A stretch of 47,000 bases of DNA, from positions 1 through 47,000 of the forward strand of contig CAIPFY010000241.1 in assembly GCA_903864435.1 (NCBI GenBank). Direction: 5' to 3'. The translations under genes and the position numbers were made by a program. Under the pieces are notes generated by a model. The model was not told where the DNA came from. It saw only the letters and a list, made by a program, of their open reading frames with translations, and ran no database searches. Source of the DNA: an uncultured Chloroflexota bacterium. GTDB lineage: Bacteria > Chloroflexota > Anaerolineae > Aggregatilineales > Phototrophicaceae. Below are positions 35,213-45,106 of the stretch, piece by piece (position 1 is the first letter of the stretch; the number at the start of each line of letters is the position of its first letter).

Positions 35213-35227
35213 CAAACGGGGCGAGGC

Positions 35228-36643
<1,416 letters not shown>

Positions 36644-36651
36644 TCACGCTC

Positions 36652-37932
36652 TCAGGCTTTGCGCCCGGCGGTCAATTGATCTTGTAAACGCTCCAAACCG
36701 TCCCAATCGCCAGCGGCAGCCAGTGCCGCCTGCTCAGGCCAACTCGGCAGCGCAGGTGCTAAACGCATCCCCGCCGCTTCAATCGCCTTTAACAACGCTG
36801 CCTCGTCCGACGCCGCCAGTTTCACGTAGGTATCAATCCCCGCCGCTACCAGTGCAGCAGACATCTTGGGGCCAATGCCTTCGATCACCGTCAAGTCGTC
36901 GCCGCTGCCGCCCTTCAGTGAAACGCGCCCGCCCGCCTTCGCCACCACCGGCGGAGACATCATCGCGTGTGCGCCATTCCCATTTTGTGGCTGGCTGGCG
37001 AGAATTTCGTCGGCCAGACCTTCGATAGAGGCTTGCAGCGCCTCGGCGCCGCCCACGATGTCCAGAATTTCGGCAGTGATGGCCGCCTGACGGGCTTTGT
37101 TGTAAACCAGCGTCAGATCGCCCATGAGCTGCGTCGCGTTGTCCGAAGCATTACGCATCGCCACCATACGCGCCGAATGCTCACTGGCTTGGCTTTCCAG
37201 CAGCGCCTGATAAATCTGGAGTTCGGTGAAGCGTGGCACGATTTCATCCAGAATGGCCGCCGCGTCTGGCTCATAGTCGTAGTCCGACTTGCCAGCACTC
37301 ACCGCAGGCACATCCTTAACCATCTCAGCCATCACCTGATCGTCCGTCGAATACGGAACCAGAGGCAACCACCCCAACACCACCGGGCGCTGGGTGAGCG
37401 TATTCACGAAATCGGTGTAGGCGATGAACACTTGATCCACCGTCCCCGCCAAAAATTCGTCAATCGCCAACCGTGCCACCGGCGAAATGCTGGCAATGGT
37501 CGGGTCAGCAGGCAGGCCGCTGAACTCCGCCACCACATTCTTGCCACCGCGAATGAACGAGTCGCGGGCTTTCTTACCAACGGTCACAAAGCGCGTCGGC
37601 TTGCCCATGCGGTGCGCAAAACGCTCCGCCACACGAATGATGTTCGTGTTATAAGCGCCAGCCAACCCACGATCCGAAGTCAGCACCACCACCATGATGT
37701 TCTTGATCTCATCACGGCTTGCCAGCAGCGGATGCAGCGGTAGCCCTTTGGTAGCTGTACTCTGCACATTCAACAGAATTTCCCACGCTTTTTCAGCGAA
37801 AGCGCGGCTGGCTAATACGCGAGCCTGCGCCTTACGCACACGCGACGCGGAAACCGCTTCGAGAGCGCGGGTAATCTGCGAAATATTCTTGACACTGCGA
37901 ATACGTTTCTTGATGTCGCGTGCTGTAGCCAT
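36652..37932 (-). CDS. atpG: ATP synthase F1 gamma subunit with C-terminal helix-hairpin-helix extension
   Basis: A 426-residue protein against about 285-300 for a normal gamma. Residues 1-300 are an ordinary gamma: the N-terminal coiled-coil helix ATARDIKKRIRSVKNISQITRALEAVSASR, Rossmann-like middle, and the C-terminal helix with ARMVAMRNASDNA and YNKARQAAITAEILDIVGGAEAL. A flexible Gly/Ala/Pro linker (about 301-345) leads to a module at 346-426: LTVIEGIGPKMSAALVAAGI, a hairpin motif, and PSWPEQAALAAAGDWDGLERLQ. Such modules occur alone or in membrane proteins of Chloroflexota and other phyla, as I recall. The frame is continuous with no stop or shift. ATG 37932 has AAGGAG 6 bases upstream. 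It lies between atpA and atpD. Confidence 0.95.
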   Translation of the reverse strand: MATARDIKKRIRSVKNISQITRALEAVSASRVRKAQARVLASRAFAEKAWEILLNVQSTATKGLPLHPLLASRDEIKNIMVVVLTSDRGLAGAYNTNIIRVAERFAHRMGKPTRFVTVGKKARDSFIRGGKNVVAEFSGLPADPTIASISPVARLAIDEFLAGTVDQVFIAYTDFVNTLTQRPVVLGWLPLVPYSTDDQVMAEMVKDVPAVSAGKSDYDYEPDAAAILDEIVPRFTELQIYQALLESQASEHSARMVAMRNASDNATQLMGDLTLVYNKARQAAITAEILDIVGGAEALQASIEGLADEILASQPQNGNGAHAMMSPPVVAKAGGRVSLKGGSGDDLTVIEGIGPKMSAALVAAGIDTYVKLAASDEAALLKAIEAAGMRLAPALPSWPEQAALAAAGDWDGLERLQDQLTAGRKA

Positions 37933-37991
37933 TCAATACTCCTTGTTACACCCCCGCCCCACCGCACACGGCAGAACAGGAGGATGAGATA

Positions 37992-39497
37992 TTAGCTCCA
38001 GCTCGCATTGAACGATTGCAGCGCATTCTTCAATTTGGCTTCCTGCTCATCGTTCAGCGTCTTGGTTTCCGCGATGCTGTTGGCAACATCGGAGAATTGC
38101 GTATTGAACGCACGCACGAACGCGGCCTGCCATTCCTTAACACGATCCACCGGCACATTGTCCAGATGACCCTTCGTACCGGCGTAAATGAGCGCCACCT
38201 GATCCGCCAGCGGGATCGGCTGGTACTGCGGTTGCTTCAACAGTTCGGTCAGGCGCAAACCACGATCCAACTGCTGCTGGGTGGACTTGTCCAGATCGGA
38301 GCCGAACTGGGCGAATGCCGCCAGTGAACGGAACTGCGCAAGGTCGAGGCGCAAGCCGCCGGCCACTTTCTTCATGGCCTTCGTCTGCGCGTCACCACCC
38401 ACGCGGCTCACGCTGATACCGACGTTCATCGCGGGGCGCGTGCCGGCGTAGAACAATTCCGGTTCGAGGTAAATCTGACCATCCGTGATCGAAATAACAT
38501 TGGTAGGCACATAAGCCGACACGTCACCTAGCAGCGTTTCGATGACGGGGAGCGCCGTCAAGCTGCCCCCACCACGCGATTCGCTCAACTGCGCGGCGCG
38601 TTCCAGCAAACGGCTGTGGAGATAGAACACGTCGCCGGGATACGCTTCACGCCCCGGAGGACGGCGCATCAGCAGCGACACCTGACGGTACGCCCACGCA
38701 TGTTTGGACAGGTCATCGTAAACGACCAGCGCGTGCTTGCCGTTTTCCATGAACCATTCGCCAATCGCGCAACCCGCGTAGGGGGCGATGTAGTTCATCG
38801 CGGCGGGGTCAGACGCAGAGGCCACGACAACGGTGGTATATTCCATCGCGCCGTATTCTTCGAGCAGAGCCACCAGACGCGCCACTTCGCCACGACGCTT
38901 GCCGATGGCGACGTAAATGCAGTACAGGTCTTTGCCCTTCTGGTTCAGGATGGTGTCAATGGCAATCGCGGTCTTGCCGGTCTGACGGTCGCCGATGATG
39001 AGTTCACGCTGACCACGACCAATCGGGGTCATCGCGTCAATGGCGATCACGCCGGTCTGAACCGGGCTGAACACGTTCTTACGTTCGATAACACCGGGGG
39101 CGATCCGTTCAACGTTGAAGTAGTCCGAAGCGACAATACTGCCCTTGCCGTCCACCGGATTACCCAGCGCATCCACGACGCGCCCAATCATGCCCGTCCC
39201 AACCGGGATCGAGGCGATACGTCCCAGTGGGCGCACTTCGTCGCCTTCCTGAATCGTATCATATTCGCCCAGAATGATGACACCGACATTATCTTTTTCA
39301 AGATTGAACGCGATGCCGGGCGTGCCATTGTTAAAGCGAACCAACTCGCTAAAACGGATATTTTCCAGTCCAGCAACGCGAGCGATACCATCGCCGATTT
39401 CCATCACGCGACCGACCTCGACCGCTTCGATGGTGGGCGAGAAACTCTCGACCTGCTCTAACAATGACTTAAAGATATCGTGGGAGATCTCTGCCAT
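37992..39497 (-). CDS. atpA: ATP synthase F1 alpha subunit
   Basis: A 501-residue nucleotide-binding, non-catalytic subunit of the alpha3-beta3 ring. It has the N-terminal delta-contact region, a beta barrel ([20 protein letters not shown]), P-loop GDRQTGKT and the arginine finger region [16 protein letters not shown] 39497 has AGGAGG 5 bases upstream. It is the first F1 gene here; the usual atpB, atpE, atpF and atpH upstream are replaced by a 200-base gap and proC, so the Fo and delta genes must be elsewhere. Confidence 0.98.
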   Translation of the reverse strand: MAEISHDIFKSLLEQVESFSPTIEAVEVGRVMEIGDGIARVAGLENIRFSELVRFNNGTPGIAFNLEKDNVGVIILGEYDTIQEGDEVRPLGRIASIPVGTGMIGRVVDALGNPVDGKGSIVASDYFNVERIAPGVIERKNVFSPVQTGVIAIDAMTPIGRGQRELIIGDRQTGKTAIAIDTILNQKGKDLYCIYVAIGKRRGEVARLVALLEEYGAMEYTTVVVASASDPAAMNYIAPYAGCAIGEWFMENGKHALVVYDDLSKHAWAYRQVSLLMRRPPGREAYPGDVFYLHSRLLERAAQLSESRGGGSLTALPVIETLLGDVSAYVPTNVISITDGQIYLEPELFYAGTRPAMNVGISVSRVGGDAQTKAMKKVAGGLRLDLAQFRSLAAFAQFGSDLDKSTQQQLDRGLRLTELLKQPQYQPIPLADQVALIYAGTKGHLDNVPVDRVKEWQAAFVRAFNTQFSDVANSIAETKTLNDEQEAKLKNALQSFNASWS

Positions 39498-39631
39498 TCA
39501 GGCCTCCTAGGTTTACTGTTTCCACTATCCGAATTCCGCGCCTGCGATCAGCGTTGTCGCTGGGTTGAACTTGGAATAATGAGTTGTGGATAGAATCTGA
39601 ACTCGGATGATTGTAACTGATGGAAAGCGGT

Positions 39632-39649
39632 CTGTCCACTTTTTCACAA
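39632..39649. promoter_or_regulatory. Possible weak Rex site upstream of atpA
   Basis: CTGTCCACTTTTTCACAA has a perfect right arm of the Rex consensus (TTCACAA) but only 4/7 in the left arm. It lies 135 bases before the atpA ATG in the 39498-39697 gap, which otherwise holds only the atpA Shine-Dalgarno. I could not identify a convincing promoter there. Confidence 0.25.
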
Positions 39650-39697
39650 ACATCATTTGGGCTTTTTTAAGGAATACTCACAGCCTCTCCGTAGTGG

Positions 39698-40555
39698 CTA
39701 CCGATCCCCGTCCAACACGTCGGGATTTCGCACCGTTCCCCCGCCACCCAATGCCGCCGAACGCTGAAACGCCGCCCATACCGCCCGCGAAATGACCGTT
39801 CGCAAACCGCCCTTTTCAAGGTGATAAATCGCCTCCGCCGATGTTCCGCCGGGACTCGTCACCTGATTACGCAGTTGTGCCGGATGCAGCCCCGATGACT
39901 CGGCATATTCGACTGACCCGCGCACTGTTTGCAGCACCAACCGTTCGGCATCGCGCCGCGAAAAACCCATATGAACGCCCGCATCAATCAGGGCTTCCAT
40001 GAACAGGAACACATAGGCCGGCCCCGACCCGCTGAGTGCCGTCGCCATATCCAGATAGCGTTCGTCGTCCACATGAATCTGTTCGCCTAACGCGCCCAGT
40101 AGCGCCTTCGCCTGTTCCCGCTGCGGATCGAGTACCTCCGGCGTGGCTGTCCACACCGTAATCCCCATGCCGATTTGCGCGGGCGTGTTCGGCATGGCAC
40201 GCACGACGCTGGCATTCGCCACGCCATCGGCAATCGTGCGAATACGCGCCCCGGCGATGATGCTCAACACCAGCTTGGAAGAATGTGCGCCGCGCCGCAC
40301 TTCGGGCATCACTTCGCCCAACACCTGCGGCTTGACCGACAGCACCAGAATATCCGCTACTTCGGCAGCCGTGCTGTTATCGGTCGTCCCGCGCAACCCG
40401 TAACGCGCAGCCAGTTCGTCCACCCGTTCCTGCCGTGTATCCGCAGCGATGATCTGCGAAGCAGGGAGCATTCCCTGTTTCAACAACCCTTTAATCATGG
40501 CTTCGGCCATCACGCCGCTGCCAATGAACCCAACTGTCATTTTTTCCAGCGGCAT
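39698..40555 (-). CDS. proC: Pyrroline-5-carboxylate reductase
   Basis: A 285-residue enzyme for the last step of proline synthesis, reducing pyrroline-5-carboxylate with NAD(P)H. The N-terminal Rossmann motif is VGFIGSGVMAEAMIKGL. The conserved C-terminal signature includes ALSGSGPAYVFLFMEALIDAGVHMG and the late VTSPGGTSAEAIYHLEKGG. Start ATG 40555 is used; M at 40540 is also possible. It is probably transcribed separately from atpA after a 200-base gap, and it follows the racemase gene after a hairpin. Confidence 0.95.
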   Translation of the reverse strand: MPLEKMTVGFIGSGVMAEAMIKGLLKQGMLPASQIIAADTRQERVDELAARYGLRGTTDNSTAAEVADILVLSVKPQVLGEVMPEVRRGAHSSKLVLSIIAGARIRTIADGVANASVVRAMPNTPAQIGMGITVWTATPEVLDPQREQAKALLGALGEQIHVDDERYLDMATALSGSGPAYVFLFMEALIDAGVHMGFSRRDAERLVLQTVRGSVEYAESSGLHPAQLRNQVTSPGGTSAEAIYHLEKGGLRTVISRAVWAAFQRSAALGGGGTVRNPDVLDGDR

Positions 40556-40601
40556 ATCCCCATCCCCTTGCTGAGCAATCCCATCAACTCGTTATATCCT
40601 A

Positions 40602-40631
40602 AAGCCCCCTCTACATGTTGAGAAGGGGCTT
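40602..40631 (-). terminator. Probable terminator of the racemase gene
   Basis: AAGCCCC (40602-40608) and GGGGCTT (40625-40631) pair; after one mismatch, TCT/AGA extends the stem. On the minus strand it ends GGGGGCTTTAGG, a short T-run. It lies 12 bases past the stop at 40643. Confidence 0.5.
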
Positions 40632-40642
40632 CGGTCAATCGC

Positions 40643-41794
40643 TTATTTGTGGTAGGTGTTGGCGGTGTCCCAGTGGTGCGCCGCCGCCTGTACCCGTTCC
40701 ATCTGCACTTCTACGCCGATACCGGGCGCAGTCGGCGCGGCGATGCGGCTCTGCGCCCCCAGCGCGAACGGCGGCTCGGTGATGTCGGGGTTATAGTAAC
40801 GGTCAGTAGCCGAAATGTCGCAGGGCAGTGTCACGGCGGGCAGCGAAGCGAACGCCAGATTCGCCGCACGTCCTACGCCCGTTTCCATCAAGCCGCCAAT
40901 CCACAGGGGAATATTGCGCTCCACACAAATTCTGTAGATTTCGAGGCTTTCGGTGTAACCACTCACCCGCGCCGGCTTCAGGTTCAGGATGCGACATGCG
41001 CCCAGATCAAGCGCCAACCGGAAATCGTTCGCAGAATGAATGCTCTCATCAAGGCACACCGACGTTTTCAACTGCGGCTGCAACTTGCTGTGTTCGTAAA
41101 TGTCGTTATAGCCCAACGGCTGCTCGATCATCAGCAGATTGAATTCATCGAACTGCTTCAGATGGTCAATATCCGCCAGCGTATAGGCGCTGTTGGCATC
41201 CAGCATCAGCAGAATGTCAGGGTGTACAGCACGCACCCCCCGCGCCAACTGCACATCCCAACCGGGTTCAATCTTGAGCTTGATGCGCCCGTACCCCTGC
41301 CCCAACCGCTTGTTGATGACTTCCAGCGTGGCTTCCACACTGGACTTAATCCCGATGCTCACGCCCACATTGGCATAGCCCCTCGGCTGATGATCGGCGG
41401 GCAAATGCCGCGCAAATGCCTGCGCCAGCGACAGACCGTTGGTTTTGGCAATCGCATCCCACACAGCGGCTTCCATCGCATGTTTCGCCAGTGGGTGCCC
41501 ACGAAACGCACTCAGCAGCGCCGGAACTTCCGTCGCGTCGCCGATGGTCTTGCCCAGCAGCGCCGGAATCAGGAACTCGCGCATGATGTGCTGCGATGTC
41601 CCGACGGTTTCGTAGCTGTAACCGGGGCTGCTCTCCGCCGAGCATTCGCCCCAACCCGTTACCCCTGCATCCGTTTCCAGAGCCACCAGAATCGCGCTTT
41701 TGAACGGTTCTTCGCCGAAGCTGGTACGCAGCGTTTCGACCATCGTCATCGCAATGGTGTAAATCTGGATGGATTTGACTGTAATGGACTTCAT
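40643..41794 (-). CDS. Enolase-superfamily enzyme: o-succinylbenzoate synthase / N-succinylamino acid racemase type (MenC2)
   Basis: A 383-residue muconate-lactonising-type enolase enzyme. Numbered from ATG 41794, the catalytic set is complete: KxK at 172/174 (RIKLKIEPG), metal ligands Asp199 (LDANSAY), Glu224 (IEQPLGY) and Asp249 (LDESIHS), and Lys273 (LNLKPARVSG). The pattern fits the NSAR/OSBS subgroup, which either makes o-succinylbenzoate for menaquinone or racemises N-succinyl amino acids. The gene after a GNAT acetyltransferase and without other men genes points to the racemase role, as in the Geobacillus-type D-to-L amino acid pathway. Three tandem ATGs exist; 41794 has GAGGA 6 bases upstream. 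Confidence 0.88.
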   Translation of the reverse strand: MKSITVKSIQIYTIAMTMVETLRTSFGEEPFKSAILVALETDAGVTGWGECSAESSPGYSYETVGTSQHIMREFLIPALLGKTIGDATEVPALLSAFRGHPLAKHAMEAAVWDAIAKTNGLSLAQAFARHLPADHQPRGYANVGVSIGIKSSVEATLEVINKRLGQGYGRIKLKIEPGWDVQLARGVRAVHPDILLMLDANSAYTLADIDHLKQFDEFNLLMIEQPLGYNDIYEHSKLQPQLKTSVCLDESIHSANDFRLALDLGACRILNLKPARVSGYTESLEIYRICVERNIPLWIGGLMETGVGRAANLAFASLPAVTLPCDISATDRYYNPDITEPPFALGAQSRIAAPTAPGIGVEVQMERVQAAAHHWDTANTYHK

Positions 41795-41813
41795 CATCAT
41801 TCCTCTTTTGGGG

Positions 41814-42716
41814 TTAGTTATGACTAAAATCTGTACTACCAAATACGCCTTCAGGCTGGCTCAACAGGTAAAATGCCCTTTCGACGCCAGCATAAGGTTC
41901 ACGCAAAAAATCGGTCACGATGAAACGCCGCTGAAGCAACGTTTGCAGCAGCACCCGCGTATGCTGCCGCCAGCGCCCCGCCAGCCCCACATCCTGCTGC
42001 GTCAGCGCCGCATAATCCACCGGAATCTCCACCAGCGCCAACGCCCCGCCGGGAACCAGTGCGCTGTCCGGCGGTTCCGGCAGGCCGGCGGCGTTCAGGC
42101 TGCTCAAGTTCGTGATCGGTGTCGCCGCGCTCAGATAATCCGCCAGCATGAGTGGCCTCCGACTGCCCGTCATACGTTCTTCCGCCCGGTACTGCGTCAC
42201 CCACCACTCCGCTAGAAAACGATCAGACGACCCCAGCGGAGCCAGACCGCTTTCGGGCGCAGTCCCATAGTAATCCGGGTAGTAGGTACGGCTGATCGCG
42301 CCCAGTTTGCGAATATTCAAATGCGCGTTCGGCGCCAGCAGCGGATCGAATGTCCACGTAATCAGCCGGATTCCCTGCTTGATCGCCAACCGCCGCTGCT
42401 CTCGCTTCAGATGATACCCCACACCCTGCCCGCGATAGGCTTCCAACACGACCATTCGCTTAGACACCATTTGCAGATTCGCCATCGCAGGCCGATCCGG
42501 TTCGTCCGGCAGCGTGCCCAGAAACCCGACCAGAACGCCGATCATCTGCTGCCGATCAAAAGCCGCCAGCACATGCCCGCCGCCCATCGCCAGTGAAAAC
42601 AGCATGTGTGCTGGAATCACGGATTCTAGATCATCGCCCCAGTAGGTACGCTGTAGCGCGACGGCCTCGACCATCTCATCCATACGATGCAGCAGCCGAA
42701 TTTCGCTCAAACCCAT
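41814..42716 (-). CDS. GNAT-family N-acetyltransferase (COG3375 type), likely N-succinyltransferase partner
   Basis: A 300-residue protein. The GNAT core covers about 5-190, with the acyl-CoA loop YRGQGVGYHLKREQR and, downstream, ITWTFDPLLAPNAHLNIRKLGA, the block typical of COG3375. A distinctive C-terminal half continues to residue 300. In some bacteria such GNATs sit beside NSAR-type racemases and succinylate D-amino acids. The gene is directly before the racemase gene, 19 bases apart, so the two form a probable operon with the SDR gene. No desuccinylase is visible in the window. The acyl donor is inferred, not proved. Confidence 0.85.
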   Translation of the reverse strand: MGLSEIRLLHRMDEMVEAVALQRTYWGDDLESVIPAHMLFSLAMGGGHVLAAFDRQQMIGVLVGFLGTLPDEPDRPAMANLQMVSKRMVVLEAYRGQGVGYHLKREQRRLAIKQGIRLITWTFDPLLAPNAHLNIRKLGAISRTYYPDYYGTAPESGLAPLGSSDRFLAEWWVTQYRAEERMTGSRRPLMLADYLSAATPITNLSSLNAAGLPEPPDSALVPGGALALVEIPVDYAALTQQDVGLAGRWRQHTRVLLQTLLQRRFIVTDFLREPYAGVERAFYLLSQPEGVFGSTDFSHN

Positions 42717-42731
42717 GATATTTCCCTGTAC

Positions 42732-43679
42732 TCAAGCAGCGCGTGGACGCCGACGTAAAGAATACCGCACCAGCGGCCACCAGTAGGACTTCTGTGGCAT
42801 GTAAGTGAGCAGCGTGTCCTCCAGACGGCGCGGTTGAAATCCGAAGGTGTTGTAGCAGTTGCCCAGCGATGCAGTACGGTTGGTCGCCAGAATATCCAGC
42901 CATTGCGGGGTCATCAGTGACCGGGGGAACACGCGGTTGTAAACCGCCGTCACCGTCCGCATCAAATAAGGCGCAACCGGCAACACCATCCGTCCAGCAC
43001 CCGACACGCGCATCACGGTAGAGATCAAATCCTCTAGCGTGATGTATTCTGGTCCGCCAATCTCGGTCAGGCTGTCCACCGTGTCAATCAGATCGAGGCT
43101 GCGAACCAATGCCGTCACCAGATCATCAATATAAATCGGATGCAGCACCACTTCACCGCGCCCCGGCATCACGAATACGAACGGTGTCGCCCGCAGCAGC
43201 ATCGCAATATGGTTGATGAACGCATCGTCCGGGCCAAACACCAGTCCTGACCGGATAATGGTATACGCTAACCCGCTGGAACGAATCAGTTCTTCTACCG
43301 TCCCCTTGACGCGCAACAGCGTGTACCCGGACGATACCGACGCGCCCAAATGGCTCACGTTGATAATGCGCCCCACACGCGCAGACCGTGCTGCGGCCAG
43401 CAAATTGCGCGTCCCGGCGATTTCGACCTGTTCCAAATCCTTCTGCCGCCCCCACCATTGGGCGCTTTCCAGATGGATAATCACATGCGCCCCCGTCACC
43501 GCCCGGAATGCGCTTTCCTCATCCTGCAAACTGCCAATCACGATTTCCGGGGATTGCTCCCACGGCAGGTTCCGCGCCTTCGACTCGCTAAGCAAACAGC
43601 GCACCGGTCTGCCTTCTGCCAGCAACCGCGCCACAAGATGCCGCCCGATGAATCCCGTCCCGCCGGTCACGACAATCAT
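42732..43679 (-). CDS. Atypical SDR / NAD(P)-binding protein (NDUFA9-like)
   Basis: A 315-residue protein with the N-terminal Rossmann motif GGTGFIGRHL. The catalytic YxxxK is not clear; the region reads SSGYTLLRVKGTVEELIRSSG, as in atypical SDRs related to the complex I NDUFA9 group. YTIIRSGLVFGPDDAF and LHPIYIDDLVTAL follow. The C-terminus is basic (RYSLRRRPRAA). The substrate is unknown; this group often acts in quinone or lipid metabolism or as a structural NADPH-binding protein. It lies 15 bases upstream of the GNAT gene and is divergent from fabF. It is more distant from the SDR at 16520-17521 than a recent duplicate would be. Confidence 0.85.
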   Translation of the reverse strand: MIVVTGGTGFIGRHLVARLLAEGRPVRCLLSESKARNLPWEQSPEIVIGSLQDEESAFRAVTGAHVIIHLESAQWWGRQKDLEQVEIAGTRNLLAAARSARVGRIINVSHLGASVSSGYTLLRVKGTVEELIRSSGLAYTIIRSGLVFGPDDAFINHIAMLLRATPFVFVMPGRGEVVLHPIYIDDLVTALVRSLDLIDTVDSLTEIGGPEYITLEDLISTVMRVSGAGRMVLPVAPYLMRTVTAVYNRVFPRSLMTPQWLDILATNRTASLGNCYNTFGFQPRRLEDTLLTYMPQKSYWWPLVRYSLRRRPRAA

Positions 43680-43776
43680 ATCCCCTCCGATGACTCGGAT
43701 TATAACAAACGGAGAGAGCAGCGAAAATCCCGCAAAAGTGCAACTCCCAACCCTGTAAGGGGTTTATGGAAACAGA

Positions 43777-43794
43777 TATAATTAACAGTTAATT
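43777..43794 (+). promoter_or_regulatory. fabF -10 element overlapped by a 15-base palindrome (possible operator)
   Basis: A perfect TATAAT (43777-43782) lies 68 bases before the GTG start. The palindrome AATTAAC-A-GTTAATT (43780-43794) overlaps it and covers the expected start of transcription. The -35 is weak (CTGTAA, 18 bases away). The remaining 43680-43849 sequence shows no other element I can support; no promoter for the divergent SDR gene is clear. Confidence 0.5.
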
Positions 43795-43849
43795 GGATCA
43801 GAAGTCAGCCATACGACCGCATGTGAGCAGTCGTTTTGTGGAGGCCATT

Positions 43850-45106
43850 GTGGAACGTCGTCGGGTAGTCATCACCGGAATTGGCATCATCTGCCCTACC
43901 GGAAACAGCGTTGAAGAAGCATGGGGAAATGCCGCTGCGGGTAAAACTGGTATTGGCACCATCACCCGCTTCGACACAAGCCATCTGGAAAATCACTTCG
44001 GAGGAGAAGTCAAAGGGTTCGACCCGAATGAATATCTGGGACGCCGCGAAGCACGCCGCACAGACCGTGTAACTCAGTTGGCGCTCTATGCCGCAGAAAA
44101 GGCCATGACCGACTCCGGCTTGCAGGTCACGGATGAAAACCGCTATGACATCGCCTGCATCATTGGCAGCGGCATCGGCGGCATCACATCCATCTTTGAA
44201 GGCGTGAAAGCCTTCATCGAACGTGGCGCGAAAGCAGTTAGCCCGCTGATGGTGCCGATGATGCTGCCCGATAGTCCATCCGCCCGCATCTCGATGACCT
44301 ACGGGCTGCGCGGCCCGAACTTTGCCATCTCCACCGCCTGCGCCACCGGAAACAACTGCATCGGTGAAGCCACCGAAATGATCCGGCGCGGGCAGGTCAA
44401 AGCAGCACTGGCAGGCAGCACCGAAGCCGGTCTGGTGGATATTGCCATCGCCAGCTTCAACAATATGACCGCGATTTCGCGCCGCAACAACGCGCCCGAA
44501 AAAGCCTCTCGCCCCTTTGATGTGGATCGTGACGGATTTGTGGTAGCCGAAGGCGCTGCCCTGCTGATGCTGGAAGATTTGGATCATGCACTGGCACGCG
44601 GCGCTAAAATCTATGCCGAAATCCTCGGCTACGGACACACCTCGGACGCTTATCATGTGACCGCCCCGCTGGAAACAGGCGAAGGCGCGGCTAAAGCCAT
44701 CACCCTTGCGCTCGCAGATGCCCACCTCCAGCCTACCGACATCAGCTACATCAACGCGCATGGGACGAGTACGCCGCTGAACGACAAGAGCGAAACACTG
44801 GCAATCAAGAGCGCGTTAGGGGAATATGCCTACAATGTCCCGATTAGCTCCACGAAATCGGTCACAGGTCATCTGATGGGCGCAGCCGGGGCGGTTGAAG
44901 CGGTCTTTAGTGTGATGGCGCTGCGCGAGAACTTTATCCCGCCCACCATCAACCTCGACAATCCAGACCCGGAATGCGATCTGAATTACACCCCGCTGGT
45001 GGGTGTCCAACGTGAACTGAATATCGTTATGAGCAATTCCTTCGGTTTCGGAGGCCATAACGCGGTGCTAATTTTTGGTAAGTACCGGCAAAATGGGCAT
45101 TCGTAA
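43850..45106 (+). CDS. fabF: Beta-ketoacyl-ACP synthase II
   Basis: A 418-residue condensing enzyme that elongates acyl-ACP with malonyl-ACP in type II fatty acid synthesis. The catalytic triad is Cys164 (STACATGNN), His304 (INAHGTSTPLND) and His341 (KSVTGHLMGAAGA). The glycine-rich C-terminus NSFGFGGHNAVLIF is normal. Start is GTG 43850, giving M-E-R-R-R-V-V-I-T-G, with GGAGG 5 bases upstream; longer in-frame versions from TTG 43793 and GTG 43823 are less likely. It overlaps fabH by 14 bases. No acpP, fabD or fabG lies next to it in the window. Confidence 0.95.
   Translation: MERRRVVITGIGIICPTGNSVEEAWGNAAAGKTGIGTITRFDTSHLENHFGGEVKGFDPNEYLGRREARRTDRVTQLALYAAEKAMTDSGLQVTDENRYDIACIIGSGIGGITSIFEGVKAFIERGAKAVSPLMVPMMLPDSPSARISMTYGLRGPNFAISTACATGNNCIGEATEMIRRGQVKAALAGSTEAGLVDIAIASFNNMTAISRRNNAPEKASRPFDVDRDGFVVAEGAALLMLEDLDHALARGAKIYAEILGYGHTSDAYHVTAPLETGEGAAKAITLALADAHLQPTDISYINAHGTSTPLNDKSETLAIKSALGEYAYNVPISSTKSVTGHLMGAAGAVEAVFSVMALRENFIPPTINLDNPDPECDLNYTPLVGVQRELNIVMSNSFGFGGHNAVLIFGKYRQNGHS

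Noticed and set aside
40649-41827. A 392-codon open frame on the plus strand
   Set aside because: It is antisense to the enolase-family gene, which has a full catalytic set; no domain is visible in the antisense product.
43805-44761. A 318-codon open frame on the minus strand
   Set aside because: It is antisense to fabF and rich in Gly/Ala/Asp without motifs.
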